Shown in pieces: positions 40,253 to 51,636 of a stretch of DNA of 64,000 bases (position 1 is the stretch's first letter; each line of letters opens with the position of its first letter). Source of the DNA: Platanthera guangdongensis (Eukaryota; Streptophyta; Magnoliopsida; Asparagales; Orchidaceae); the NCBI GenBank assembly GCA_039583875.1, contig CM077162.1, forward strand, positions 68,941,259 through 69,005,258. Direction: 5' to 3'. Position numbers and translations under genes: made by a program. Under the pieces are notes generated by a model. The model made no database searches. It was not told the origin of the DNA and saw only the letters and a list, made by a program, of their open reading frames with translations.

Positions 40253-40925
40253 AGCAGTACAAGAAGGACAGATGACTTCATTATTAAGTTGGGTGATCAA
40301 AATAATTCCTTGTAGTGAGTGTTTCAAATATCTTGGATCGATAGTTCAAAAAGACGGAGGTATTGATAAATATGTGACACAGAATCCAAGCGGGTTGGTT
40401 GAAGTGGAGAGGGGCATCAAGGATCATATGTGATCGTAAAGTACCACTAAAACTTAAGGGCAAGTTTTACCGTACTGCAATTTGACCTGTGATGCTCTAT
40501 GGTTCTGAGTGTTGGGCAATGAATTGTATACATGAGCAAAAAATGGGAGTTGCGGAGATGAGAATGCTTCGGTGAATGTGTGGACACGAGATTGGATAAA
40601 ATTAGGAATGAAAGTATCGGGGATAAGACAGGAGTAGCACCAATTGCAGAGAAGATGCGAGAAGCTAGTTTAAGATGGTTTAGACACGTACAAAAGAGAG
40701 CATTAGAGGCACCTGTTAGGCATTGTGAGAGTCTAGTCACTAGGCATGTTAAACGAGGGAGGGGTAGACCAACAAAGACTTGGAATGAAATTGTAAGGAA
40801 GGATATGATGTACTTAGGCATTGGTGAGATTATGACAAAAGATAGGGCACAATGACGACAAAGGATCCATATAGCCGACCCACTATGGTGGGATAAAGGC
40901 TTGAGTGTTGTTGTGTAGGTCTATG
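40253..40925 (+). pseudogene. LINE2 part 2: C-terminal region and 3' end of an RTE LINE
   Basis: Continues the frame that stopped at 25170: [96 protein letters not shown] and GRGRPTKTWNEIVRKDMMY. The 3' untranslated end reads ATAGCCGACCCACTATGGTG, GGCTTGAGTGTTGTTGTG, the usual short TTG-repeat tail of plant RTE LINEs. Frames are broken by stops. Confidence 0.88.
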
Positions 40926-42206
40926 TTTATGACATGCACAACTCTACAAAAATGAATGAACAATGATGAATCAAAATATATAAATAGTTAGAATAAGGTT
41001 ATTGATGACGATGAAAGTTAGGTAAACATATATGCATTGTTTTTTAAATTGAACTAAAGATACCTGAATAGTTAATCTCCTTTGTGTGCCATCAACATGC
41101 AATAATGATGAAAATTCTAATATTGATTGATTCCCTAGTAATTAAGGATTTATTCTAATATTGATTGATTCCCTAGTAATTAGGGAATTATGCACACACG
41201 AGCACCACACGCACACACACACAGGCGCACGCACACACACAAGTGACAGGCATGGGCCTTTGGCCCTGTGCACAGTGCGACAGTACCTGGCCCGAAACGG
41301 CCCACCCCCGTACGCAGCGGAGGGCTCTGCCCGCCCCCAACGGTTTTAAATTTTTTTTATGAATAATATCTTTTACATATTTTTTATGAATAATATTTTT
41401 AAGTAATATTTTTAAAAATAAATTTATGTAAAAAAAATTTTAAAAAACATAAAAAGTTAAAATTAACCCCCGTTAAAAAGTTTAAAACTTAAATATAATA
41501 ATAAGAAGTTAATAATAATTATAATAATTATGTGAGGAGGGATAATGTGGGACAGTGGGAACGTAATTAATACAACAGAGTGGGGCCCATCAGCTAATTG
41601 GATAGATTAGTAAAAAGAAAAGCGGCATATAATGGACGCTCCATAATAGTCCCATATGGTCGGATTTTTCAGAAATATCCTGTATATATTAGTTTTCAGG
41701 CAGTGTTTTGTCGAAGTGTTAGCAATAGTGTTGGCGGGCTATTTAGTTGGTGGGCCTTGTAGAGCGTTGTGCTAGCTTATATTATGTTGCACGCTTGGCT
41801 TGACCGTTCTGGTATATTCTAACGGGTATTTGCTTCAGCCTCATTTGAATGGATTATTTTTCAAAACCTCAAAGAGTAAAATGATAATTTCCTACTGTAG
41901 GGTAGTAGCCCTATTAAATTTATAGATTTAGGTCACCCTGATTCTAGGTTTAGAATACCTATGCAAATGTGGAGAGAGAGAGAGACTGATTTATTGAGGT
42001 AGATCCGATGACTGCTGGATTATTGAGATAGATCCAACGGCGTATATTATTTGCTGGAATTTCGAGCTCATGTTATTTGTAAACCACAATATTTCTTTAT
42101 ATATGATAGAGATATAGACACACATACAATAAGTTGGACGCTGAAGTTATGCATGAAGTGGGAAAGGAGTAAATTGCTATTTGAAAATTAACAACAGGAA
42201 CCCTAC
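40926..42206. other. Intronic sequence with small repeats
   Basis: No gene recognised. It contains a 38-bp tandem duplication (41114-41189), a CA-rich tract (about 41191-41240), a GC-rich island (41250-41345), and an AT-rich stretch to 41580. The part next to 42206 is ordinary intron of the glyoxalase gene. Confidence 0.5.
41114..41189 (+). repeat. 38-bp tandem duplication
   Basis: ATTCTAATATTGATTGATTC and following bases to AATTA occur twice in tandem (41114-41151 and 41152-41189) with a few differences at the end. Confidence 0.8.
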
Positions 42207-42330
42207 CTTTTGTGTGGCCAGGAGTTTCCATTACAAGTACCTGATGACCTGCAAACATCCATGTATCTCCATCATCAAGAGCTATATCGATTCCAGGAAT
42301 TCTATCCTTGTCTTTGCCAGAAGCAATCAC
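42207..42330 (-). CDS. GLX2: Glyoxalase II (hydroxyacylglutathione hydrolase), upstream exon
   Basis: A 124-bp minus-strand exon: acceptor AG is the complement of 42331-42332, donor GT (GTAGGG) the complement of 42201-42206. It encodes 41 codons plus one base: [20 protein letters not shown] followed by [20 protein letters not shown] and K. The histidine in ETPGHT is a metal ligand of glyoxalase II. The last G pairs with GT of the exon at 17683 to give GH, the expected family sequence. The earlier exons with the THxHxDH motif are not in the window; upstream lies COP7, so they are probably off the right edge. No mutation is visible. Confidence 0.9.
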
Positions 42331-43013
42331 CTATATCAAGTAGATTTCAATCAAAGGATGTAATCTTGGGAATGGTTAAACTTTCTTTATGTTCCAAGAA
42401 ATACAAAAAACCAATCGACACAGTGGACATGACAACAACGACGAATACTTTTTTTTCAAATTAAGACAACCGATCATCTCCATGGTTTTATGATGATACT
42501 TGGAACTGAAACTACGAAATTTACAAAGGCCTTCTGATGCAGGAGAAGACGTGCTTTAAATATAATTCAATATAATGTCTACACTATTCTGGTTTTTAAT
42601 CGTTTTAACATTTTATTTCAGTTTTAAACATATTTATTTTACAAAAAAAATATTTTGAAATAAGACCTTAGGAGTTATCAATATTTTGAATTCAAATTAT
42701 TTTAAATTCAGGTTGGAGAAATGATCTTGACAATGAATAATGGAGATTCCTCTCCTTTATACTATTTTTCTCTCCTTGCCTTCCAACCTACCTCAAACTG
42801 CCGTACTAATTCTTCCTCTTGAAAGTCCGTGGACTAAACTACTCTCAGTTTCACCTAATATTCGATTAAGCCACTAATCAACCTTCTCCCAGTTAAGAGT
42901 TGAGTTGAAAGAGAAATCAAGTAAATCAAGAGCTAATAAAGAAAAGAAAGTAGAAAATATAGGTCATCTACATCAAGGTCACATCATCAAATTGATAGCA
43001 AAATCAACCTTCT
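42331..43013. other. AT-rich intron upstream of glyoxalase exon
   Basis: Sequence to the right of the exon acceptor. No further exon or element recognised before the COP7 LTR. Confidence 0.5.
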
Positions 43014-43163
43014 CTTTTGATATTAGATTATTAGTATTATTATATTAATGTTTTCATGTGAGGTAGTTTAATCCCACATTGTATGTACGTCTTTAAGAGT
43101 CCCTTGTAATCCTTTAAATATACCCTATATGGATGAAAAAAACATCACACATTTCCTTTCAAC
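43014..43163 (+). repeat. COP7 5' LTR
   Basis: Matches the 3' LTR at 56271-56418. The TGTTGAG start is mutated to TTTTGAT. It contains AAATATACCC as a possible TATA region. Confidence 0.8.
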
Positions 43164-43164
43164 G

Positions 43165-43177
43165 TGGTATTTGAGTC
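43165..43177 (+). promoter_or_regulatory. COP7 primer binding site, mutated
   Basis: TGGTATTTGAGTC, an altered form of TGGTATCAGAGCC, directly after the 5' LTR. Confidence 0.75.
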
Positions 43178-43689
43178 TAAGGGCTTAATCTCAAGTCTCG
43201 AGCTTTCTTTTTCTCCTCCGCTCGTCTCGTCTTGTGACAGTCGCCCGCCGCATCCGCTTCCTCTTGTGCATCCGCTTCCTCATGCGCATCCCGTCACCCG
43301 CAATCGCAGCGCCCATCGCCAGCAGTCGCTTGCTCTGTCTGCAATCGCAGCGCCCGTCTCCAGCAGTCGCCGAGTTCGCTTTATCCCCCGCCAGTAGCCC
43401 TCCGCCGCATTCGGCTCTCTAGCGACTTCTCCGACAGTTTTTTGTTGTCGCTCCATTCTTTGGCACCAGAATTGCAACTCTAAACTGATGACATTTCCGG
43501 TGTCGCTCTTTATTAGAGGCACCTACATGACCATGGTATCATTTCTCTTTCTATGAGACAACTCTGCTTTCTATCTAGGTGTTTGTGGTGTCCCTCCCTT
43601 GGCGCCTTGATTTTTATTCTTGGATCATCATTCAGGGGACTGACGACTCTCCCACGATCTCTTTCGATGCTGGAGTTTCCTCAGCTACA

Positions 43690-43880
43690 TTGATGTCTAG
43701 TGGGTCCACTCGGACCAGTCATGACCACAATACCCCTCAAATCATGACAAAACTTCTAGACAGCTCCAAATTTCTCATGTGGTCTCGGGCTATTACTCTT
43801 ATCATGAAGAGTCGGTGTTTGTTCGGTTATGTTCTGGGTACTACTCTGACACTTGCCCTGGATTCTTCTGACTGGCTGCT
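43690..43880 (+). pseudogene. COP7 gag, first part
   Basis: Frame 43579-43905 holds LLDSSKFLMWSRAITLIMKS and LFGYVLGTTLTLALDSSDW, the N-terminal gag pattern of Copia elements. The similarity stops at about 43875 and resumes at 45070 (MVDSIAWNYLF), marking the insertion. Confidence 0.75.
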
Positions 43881-45065
43881 GTTGATGCCAGAAATGCGCG
43901 CTTGAGTGACCACGTTCGAGCTGGATGCGAGGGTAAAGGAGGTGAAGGCTGCTGAGCAGCTGGTTACTTTGAGTCGCGAGTGAAGAAGGGGGAAAGATGA
44001 AGAAGAGAGATGGCCGCTTGCATGCGGCGAGACCGGACTTCGCCCGCCACGGCAAATGACTCTCTTATGTCGGGCATTCCCTTAATTATAAACCTGTATT
44101 ACAGCTTAGGTCAAGTTCCTTTACATGGAAAAGTAAATAAAAAGTACGATGGAAGCTGGCAGATAGAGAGTGGAGGTCGTCGAGGCCGCACGGGTTGATC
44201 CCTCAGGTCGCCAGGCAGCCGGTTTGATGCACCAGGCGACCAGGTTGCCTGGGTTGTCTAACCCCGCAACTTGCTGTTTTAGGCCGCCAGGTCGCGCAGA
44301 TAGCCGCTTTAGGTTGGGAGGTCGCGCAGACTGCCGGGCCGCCAAGGTTATCCGCGGAGTCCGCCCGGGCAAACTTGGTGGTCAGTCCGCGAGTGTTGTT
44401 GGCGGTTAGGAAACTGTATCTGTAGGGTTGGATGACATGGTTGCTCCCCTGATCCTCCTCTCCAATGAAAGGTATGGGGGCCTATTTATAGGCTCGAGGG
44501 GGAAACTTCCAGAACTGGGCTTGATCATGTCACCTTTGTTGGTTTGGGTGGACTGCGAATGAGATAGCTTCAGTTGAGCGGACAGAGAGAGTAGGTCGCC
44601 TATGCTGGGCGGACTGGATGAGGCAGGTCGCCTCCTTCTGGGCGGACTGCATGAGGCAGGTCGCCTCCTTCTGGGCGAACTGCAGGAGCCTTGGTTGGTC
44701 TAGGCAGGTGCCTACTCGCGGCGACCTGGAGGAGAGTTCGCCCACTAGTGGCGAGCTGGAGAAGGGTCCGCCAACTAGCGGCGAGCTGGAGAAAACGTTA
44801 TCATCTCGGCTAGCCGCGCCACCTGCGGGTGCGGACTGAGAAGCAATCCGAGCCTGCAGAACTGGCGCGTACCGTTCGGACAGTATTGTCTAACCGCGCG
44901 AACAGAAATGTATATCCGCGCTGGTAGCTAAGAGGTTGGCCGCGAACTCTCGGATTGAGTTGGAGCAGTCCGCGACTTGCGAGCTAGCCACCTTGGAGAG
45001 GATCGCCGATTTCTGGGTTAACAACTGCAGTGAGAGTCTGAGAATTCCCTCATTATGTCTTGACC
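43880..45065. mobile_element. 1.2-kb insertion in COP7 gag, possible solo LTR
   Basis: Sequence unlike the flanking gag, rich in GGTCGCC, CCGCC and GGCGGACTG words, with a TATA-like CTATTTATAGGC near 44488 and two short tandem repeats near 44606-44790. The CCGC-rich character recalls the COP4 LTR. I could not find matching target duplications or clear TG/CA ends, so both identity and boundaries are provisional. Confidence 0.5.
44606..44690 (+). repeat. 33-bp tandem repeat, 2.6 copies
   Basis: Units at 44606-44638 and 44639-44671 (TGGGCGGACTG then ATGAGGCAGGTCGCCTCCTTC, one mismatch) and a partial third at 44672-44690. A second imperfect repeat of about 30 bp (CGAGCTGGAG words) follows at 44715-44795. 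Confidence 0.85.
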
Positions 45066-45850
45066 GACTAACTCCATGGTAGACTCTATTGCTTGGAATT
45101 ATCTGTTTTTGTTTTTGGATACCACAATGAATATTTGGAAGAGAGCCGATGCCACTTACTCCTGCCGGGGCAATGTTGCCCAGATTTTCCAGCTGCGATG
45201 GAAGATCTTATCCTTTGTCAGGGTGATCGCCCTCCGTCTGTCTACTACCGGAAGTTCACTCAGCTTTATCAAGAGTATGATCACTTTGACTCCCTCACCA
45301 TTGTATCTCTTGGGGATGAGATCCCTGCCCGAGCTCGGGAAGCCAGGAACATAATTTTTGAGTTTCTTCATGGTCTGCATCAGGACTTCGATCAGATCAG
45401 TTTTCAAATCCTTGGGCGCTCTTCTCTGCCCTCTCTTCCAGAGGTTATCAGTCTTGTTTAACAAGAATTTGATAGAGGACAGACATGGACCCCTGACACT
45501 ACTCCAAAAAGTTCTGCTCTGGCTGTTCAATTTGGCAGAAGAGCTTCTCATGATTTCAGGCCTAAGTATTTTGACAAAGATCATTTGCTCTGTGATTACT
45601 GCGGGAAGTCTCATCATACTCAGGACACCTGTTTTAGTCTCCATGGCTTCCCCACAACCCGTGGAGGTTTTGCCTAGCGTGGAGGTCAAGGTTACCGTCA
45701 TTCTTAAGGTCTCTCTACTCAGACCCACTCTGCCCATCTGTCTGATACCTCTGAGGAGACTCAGCCTCTCACTCTCCATCATGCGCCTCCTCTGGCTCTG
45801 TCTGTCGATGAGATTCTTGCCTTCCGCCGCCTGATCCAGGGATAGTCTAC
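45065..45850 (+). pseudogene. COP7 gag, second part with zinc knuckle
   Basis: SMVDSIAWNYLFLFLDTTMN and IWKRADATYSCRGNVAQIFQ continue the gag core. After a frameshift, YQEYDHFDSLTIVSLGDEIP and FEFLHGLHQDFDQI follow. A knuckle CDYCGKSHHTQDTC lies near 45589-45630, with one histidine for glycine. Downstream residues are scrambled. Confidence 0.75.
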
Positions 45851-45929
45851 GGAGCTTTTTATGTCTTCGTCTTCATATGGTCATTAAGGACCCTCAGGTG
45901 TCCATGTTGCGTCTTCTCATCCTTTTACC

Positions 45930-46330
45930 CATTGGATTATTAATTTTGGAGGAATGGATCATATGACCGGCTCTGCTACAGGTTTTGTGTCTTACCTTCC
46001 TATGACTGGTAGGAACAAGGTGAGCATTGCGGATGGTTCCTTCCCTCTGATTGCTGAGAAAGGATCCATCTCTTCCTTCTCCCACACTTTCTTTTGTTCT
46101 TCATGTACCCAAGTTTACTCGCAACCTTCTCTTCATTAGTCATTTGACCAACTTTATGAACTGTTTTGCGACATTTTTCCCCTCATCTTGTGCTTTTCAA
46201 GACTTGAAGACGGGAACGGTAATTGGCTCTAGTAGTCTGGTGGATGGGTTCTACGTGTTTGACTCTTCCACTCCTGCTTCTCCTCCCCTGGCTCTTCATG
46301 TTGATAAGGCGGCCACTTCAGAGTCCTGAC
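45930..46330 (+). pseudogene. COP7 protease remnant
   Basis: NFGGMDHMTGSATGFVSYLP shows that the usual DSGATDHMTG is altered: the catalytic D-S-G is lost. Later residues (VSIADGSFPLIAEKGSI, FTRNLLFISHLTNFMNCFAT, LVDGFYVFD) keep the Copia pattern. Confidence 0.75.
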
Positions 46331-46349
46331 ATTGTTGCCTGTGACATCC

Positions 46350-47200
46350 TTCTATTATGTCTATGAAACGTTTATTTACCACTCTACCTTATGTACTAGT
46401 TGATAGTTTTCATTGTGATGCTTGTGAACTTGGTAAACATCATCGTGCTTCTTTTCATCATGTTTCATTCCTAGTTCTGCACCATTTCATATTATACACC
46501 GATGTTTGGGGGACTTGCCCTGTTGCTTCTATTTTTTGTTATCATTGGTTTGTAACTTTCATTGACTGTTTCTCCTGCACAATATGGGTATACCTCATGA
46601 ACACTAAAAATGAACTTTTTTCCTTATTTTAGCGTATTCACAAAATAGTTTCTAAGCAATTTTATACCTCTATAAAAATTCTTCGGCTTAACAATGGTCG
46701 TGAGTGCATTGACTCTCAATTTGAACACTACTTTGCTAATCATGACATTCTCCACCAAACACTTTGTGTTTATTCCCAGCTCAAAATGGGGTGGCTGAAC
46801 ACAAAAATCATCACCTTTTGAAAGTTGCCTGGTGTCTTCTTCTTCACATGCACCATCCCAAGTATTATAGGGGGATGTTCTTCTCACTGCCGCCAACCAT
46901 ATTAATTGTATGGCCTCCTGTGTCCTCGGGTATAACACTCTCCTTCACACTCTTCGGATGTCCCCTACCAATTTGCACCCTCGTGTATTCAAATGTGTTT
47001 GTTCTGTCCATATTCATCAAAATACTAAACTTGATGCTCGCACGCCAAATGTGCCTTCATAAGTTATTCTCCTACTCACAAGGGTTATAAATATTTTGAC
47101 CCTGTTCACAAGAAGGCATTTGTGACCATGGACACGTTCCTTGAATCCGAGAGCAATTACAAACCCGCGCTTCAGGGTGGACTTCTCCTATGTTGGAAGT
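46350..47200 (+). pseudogene. COP7 integrase remnant
   Basis: DACELGKHHRASF near 46420, WFVTFIDCFSCTIWVYLMN near 46550-46600, LRLNNGRECI near 46680, QNGVAEHKNHHLLKVA near 46780-46830, and a SYSPTQGYKYFD-like stretch near 47070. The catalytic positions are altered (LNN for TDN; AEHKN keeps E). Confidence 0.75.
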
Positions 47201-47459
47201 GAGCCCCTTACCTAACATTGATTCTTTGTCTGTCACTCTGTTACTCATTCCTCCATTTTTCAATCTCCCTCGAATTTGTCTCTTATCGCTCATGTGCCAA
47301 CTGTTTGTGCTCCTATGGCAAAACCCCAACAGGTTTACTCTCGTCCTTCTAAGGGAACAAACACACGACCCCCTATCAGAATTCTAGACAAGACATCTGA
47401 TCCATCAAAAGGGTCTATTACTATAAGGGAAGGTACCTCTACACAACACCCGTTATCTC

Positions 47460-48114
47460 AGTTTGTCTCTAACGGATTCTCATAGGGTTTTTGTCTCCTC
47501 TTTGTCTACTACATTGATCCCTACATCGTGGCAGGATACCTTTTCTGATGACAGGTGGAAGACGGCTATGCTTGAAGAAATGCATGCCCTTGAAAAAAAT
47601 CACACATGGGATCTGGTTCAGTTGCAAAAAAGGGAAGACTGCCATGGGATGCAAATGGGTGTTTTCTGTCAAACAGAACACACTGGGTGTCGTTGAGAGA
47701 TACAAGGTAAGTTTGGTCGCAAGAGGGTGTCTCAGACGACAAAAATTAATAACCAGGAAACCTTTGCTCCAGTGGCTAAGATGAATTTTATAAGGATTCT
47801 CCAGTTGTGTGCTGCCTGTAAGGGATGGAATCTCAGGCAACTTGATGTGAAAAATGTGTTCCTTAATGGTGATCTGGAAAAAGAGGAATATATGGCTTTA
47901 CCTCCTTGCCTTTCTCCTAGAGGATTTGAAGGTAAAGTGTACAAGCTGAAGAAGGCTTTATATGGCCTGAAACAATCTCCTAAATCCTGATTTGGAAAAT
48001 TCCACAAGGTCATGAAATGCTTCGGGTACTTCTAGAGTAATGCAGATCATACCCTTTTCATCAAAAATAAGAAAGAGAAGTTAACAACTCTAAAAGTTAA
48101 TATGGATGACATCA
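47460..48114 (+). pseudogene. COP7 reverse transcriptase, first part
   Basis: WKTAMLEEMHALEKNHTWDL near 47550, [60 protein letters not shown] and YGLKQSPKS near 47965. It ends in VNMDDIM, a damaged YVDD box, at the CATCA duplication (48110-48114), where the nested LTR element begins. Confidence 0.85.
48110..48114. repeat. Target site duplication of nested LTR element (CATCA)
   Basis: CATCA at 48110-48114 and 55407-55411, both within the COP7 RT sequence. Confidence 0.85.
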
Positions 48115-49227
48115 TGATGCAGGATAAAATTAGGTTTTGAAGAAAAGTTAATTTTTAATTTTGAAAGAGCTCAAGTGGGACAATTTGGATTTAGACGCGC
48201 TAATTACTCTCAATTTTTTGAACTTTGCAAACTATTAATCGTTATCAAGAAACGTTCATCGGGGTCTAATGAATTGAACCAAAGCGGAATCCAAGCTTTC
48301 ACAAGCAAAACACAATCAATAATTTATGATTAACAATAAAAATAAGCAATTTGAACGTTCGAGGCAAGCTTTAACTATTTAATGGAGCACAAAGTTAAGC
48401 TAAATCAATTGGTGCAAAAATAAGAGTAGATACTACGAAGGAGAGCAAATCCAGTCCTAATCCGACCAGGAGAGGAGAGACCAGGAGTTGCTCGAGAACT
48501 GGTAGCCGTCAATCTTCAGTAAAGCTCTTGCAGGAGTGTGTCGGAATAGGGATCCTTGGTCGAAGGCACATCTTGCGCACGCAGTGGGCTCTGGCGCCGA
48601 AAGGTGCGGCGCTGTCAAAGGCGACCCGAACGCGGAGTGCTGGCGAGGATGAGGGAGGAGATGGCCTGGTGTCGTCGCTCCCGTCATCTGATGCGTCGTC
48701 GAGAGAAATACAGCAGTCGGTTGTGTCGTCCGATGGGGGGGAAGGCTAGGGCAGAGTAGATTTGAGGAGTTGTCGGTACTACAAGGAGAACATAATTCAG
48801 TTCTCATATATACCTAGCCTGATGTTCCCTTTCTCCATGGTGATATTAATAGGGGTCTCTTTGATGTCTGATTATTACTTTCCAAAATACCCAAATATTA
48901 TTTTCCCTTTATTACTTGATTCCTACTTATTTATTTCTTGCCAAATATGTATATCTTAGGAAAGAAAAACGCGGCAACATTTTGAATATTAACTTTTGTC
49001 CTATTTAAATTTAAATCCGGTCCACTTAAATATATGCGTCATTAAATAGTTAAAGCTTGCCCTTTTATGTCCTAATTATCTAAAATTACCTGACATTTTA
49101 TTTATGGTCTCATTGGACAGTCAACCCAATGAGCCAACAGTAAATATGAGTGCGCGGGAAAGAAATACATGAAACAAAATAATAAATGCATAGTAAGAAA
49201 AGCTAAGATGCATCGCAGGATGCATCA
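48115..49227 (-). repeat. 3' LTR of the nested gag-protease element
   Basis: Aligns along its length with 53306-55406 outside the TIR element there, for example ATAAAATTAGGTTTTGAAGA / CTAAAATTAGGTTTTGAAGA at the start and AACAAAATAATAAATGCAT near the end. Confidence 0.88.
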
Positions 49228-50190
49228 ATTCCTCTGGGGTTGACAAAGCTTGACACCGTCAAGAACTCGCAAAGACTGGTGATGGGGGATTTGATGTCAT
49301 CACTGGTGTTGAATCGGGTGGTTTGTCTGGGCCCTTGAAAAGTGGTTTGATACTCCTCTAAACTTGAAATGAACCGATCATGAATTTATAATTTTCAAAG
49401 GCTGCTCCCAATTTGTTAGTAAAAAATTTGTGCAACTCATTTAAGAAATTAATATGAGTTTGTGGATCGAATGAAATACGTTCATGGAATGAGAGATGAA
49501 GATGTTTTGGTAGGTGAAGTAACACAGATAATCTCAAAAGGAGATATATTAAGAGAGCGATTTTTAGAAACATTAATTGTGGATTTGGCTCGTAGATGGA
49601 ACAAGATCTCAATGCGTCAGATTCGCCTCATTTAAGGGCCTAAGAATGTACCCCAACTCCAATTAATGACCTTGGTCTATCTATCGATCAGAGAATGACG
49701 AGCTACTAAATTCGAGTTTGATGTTCTCTTGACCCCATAAGGTGTTCCAAAAATACGATAGAAAAATTTTAATATATTGATATAACTCCAAAAATCAGTC
49801 TATATCCAAATGATAGTGAGGTGAAATAACTCGCAGTCTCTAAATATGAAATCAACAGAGTGATCTGTGCAGAGTGAATGTTCAACAGATATAGGATAAT
49901 AAAACAGAGAAATATCAGGTGCCACGTCGGGAATTCATAAATGTGGGGTGAGCGACACATCTGAGCCACGAGTTATTTCATGGGGTGGGGGTTCAGGAAG
50001 GAGTGCAGTAAGCAGTAATATGGAGTCAATGAAAAGTGAACTAAAATGTGTAGATGTCCTCTCGTGGGCCCTTAGAATAAGGCAGTTCTTCTGGGGAAGA
50101 AGAACAATCTTGTGTTCATTGTGCTCGAAGGAGTGCGAGTTCCTAGTGTCGTCGTGCATGAAATGTCGATAGTATTGCCAAGATCTCCCT
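49228..50190 (-). pseudogene. Post-protease linker and unrecognised region of the nested element
   Basis: On the minus strand VLCHVAAMDVCH and SLGRSWQYYRHFMHDDTRNS, then SFEHNEHKIVLLPQKN, match the linker between protease and RT of Gypsy elements (usual pattern LGRPWQYDR...HDG). The following 800 bp should start RT but do not resemble it. A frame at 49358-49612 (FHERISFDPQTHINFLNELH) is not recognised. Confidence 0.65.
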
Positions 50191-50302
50191 AATGACAGAC
50201 ATCCATGGCGGCGACATGACATAACACTATGTTCGAATATGTGCTCCCAATAAAAAACCCAACTAGACAGTAGTCAGTGACGGGCATAGTCAAATGACTA
50301 TT

Positions 50303-51631
50303 TGATGGGGAACCATCAGATGCACCTGGAGGGGTTCGCCGCAAGGCGGGACCCACATACATGTATTTGCGTAGGAAGACTTGATCGGATCGCCGATCGG
50401 ACTCCGCGGTTGCGTCCGGGACGTCGCCGCGAGTCAAAAAACTACATTACTTTATTTTTTCAGTTTTATTCTGATGTATTTTATGGGCGAACCCACCGGC
50501 CAATCATAGTCGTTGATGGGGGATGCCCTAGCTTCTCTTTTATTATAAATAGGATGTAGAGGGGCTGAATTCAGTCATTGTTGGATTTGGAGAAAGGCTT
50601 TCCCGGATTCCAGCGATCCCTCCTCGGTGCCGACGCCGTGGAACTCTAGGTGACGACTCCTAGGCCGCCAAACTTCCCCCCAAGGTAAACCATACCCCCC
50701 TCCATCATTTTCCACCTTCTTCCTCTTTTCTCCACCGTCGGAAACCCCCCAAATCCCCACCCAATCCCGTTGAACTGTTGCTGGACCGCCGCCTAGCAAT
50801 CCCCCATCCACCGGCCCTAATCTCGCCCCCCCCCCCCTCTCCTCCTTAGACAGGTCATCGGCCTGCAGCCAAAGCCCCAGCCCCACCGCCCCTTTCCCTT
50901 CCCAAAACCAGCCACCCCAAGGGTTTTCTAACCCTAGCCGGACACTCCTCTCACCCCCCCTTCGTGGATCCACTTCCCACCGCCCCGAAAACCCTAGATC
51001 TATTTTGATCTAGTGCTACCACCCTCCGATCCGTTATTTTCACCACACAAACCTTCCATTTTTGCCCGGATCCTCCCCCAAATATCGGATCTACTCACCC
51101 CCGGCCCGGATGTACTCATTCGTGGCCGGATCCGCCGTTTTACCTTCCGTTACCACCACTTTCCACCGAGGGCAGCCACCGTCACCGTCGCCTCGCCACC
51201 GGTTCCACCTCTGATCGCCCGCCTTTACATCCGGCCCTCAAATCCTTCAGTGCCTCGGTTCAGCCCTATACGTTGTGAGCATTTATGGTATTGTGTTCTG
51301 TGACTTGACATTTTCATTTTGTTGTTTTTCTATATTGTGCTGCGATTACGGTTGTGTGGTAGTTCTTTCCTTTTATGTTATTAATTGTTTGTGAATTTAT
51401 TCGTCGTGCGCTTGCTTAGACCCTCCGAGCGGAGGAAGTCATTCCCAAATTGCTGAAATAATTATTTATCTCTTTATTTTAATTATCTGTGTGGTAATTC
51501 TAATTTCATTGCTTATAATAATTGTTGTCGTTACCCGACAGTCACATTGCATTTAGAGCTGCATTAGCGTGTTCCCCGCACCCGCACTTAGAGTCTTAGC
51601 TCCTGAGCACCACTAGCCTACCCCTACATCA
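50303..51631 (+). repeat. Solo LTR inside the protease of the nested element
   Basis: 1329 bp from TGATGGGGAACC to CCCTACATCA, flanked by CTATT (50298-50302 and 51632-51636). It splits the protease-linker reading frame, which resumes on both sides. A TATA box candidate TATAAATAGG lies near 50545, followed by a CT/C-rich leader-like stretch (50680-51000), so the LTR is in plus orientation. Its family is not seen elsewhere in the window. Minus-strand glycine-rich frames in it are composition artefacts. Confidence 0.85.
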
Positions 51632-51636
51632 CTATT

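Larger units (their letters stand above)
17684..42206 (-). other. Giant intron of the glyoxalase II gene (about 24.5 kb)
   Basis: Inferred from the two flanking exons, which have canonical splice sites and matching phase (phase 1). It contains the Au-like SINE with MITE, COP4, the split LINE2, COP5, GYP1 and COP6, in both orientations. An intron this size must be spliced across antisense and sense retroelements carrying their own promoters and polyadenylation signals. The alternative is that one exon is a stray duplicate. Confidence 0.7.

Noticed and set aside
41161..41349. Plus-strand frame with His/Thr repeats
   Set aside because: It is a CA microsatellite translated; no gene features.
43014..43163. 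Exact target duplication of COP7
   Set aside because: Flanking bases (CTTCTC on the left, TTCCTT on the right) are only vaguely similar; not claimed.
50575..50973. Glycine-rich minus-strand open frame
   Set aside because: It is the complement of the C-rich leader part of a solo LTR; no independent evidence of coding.
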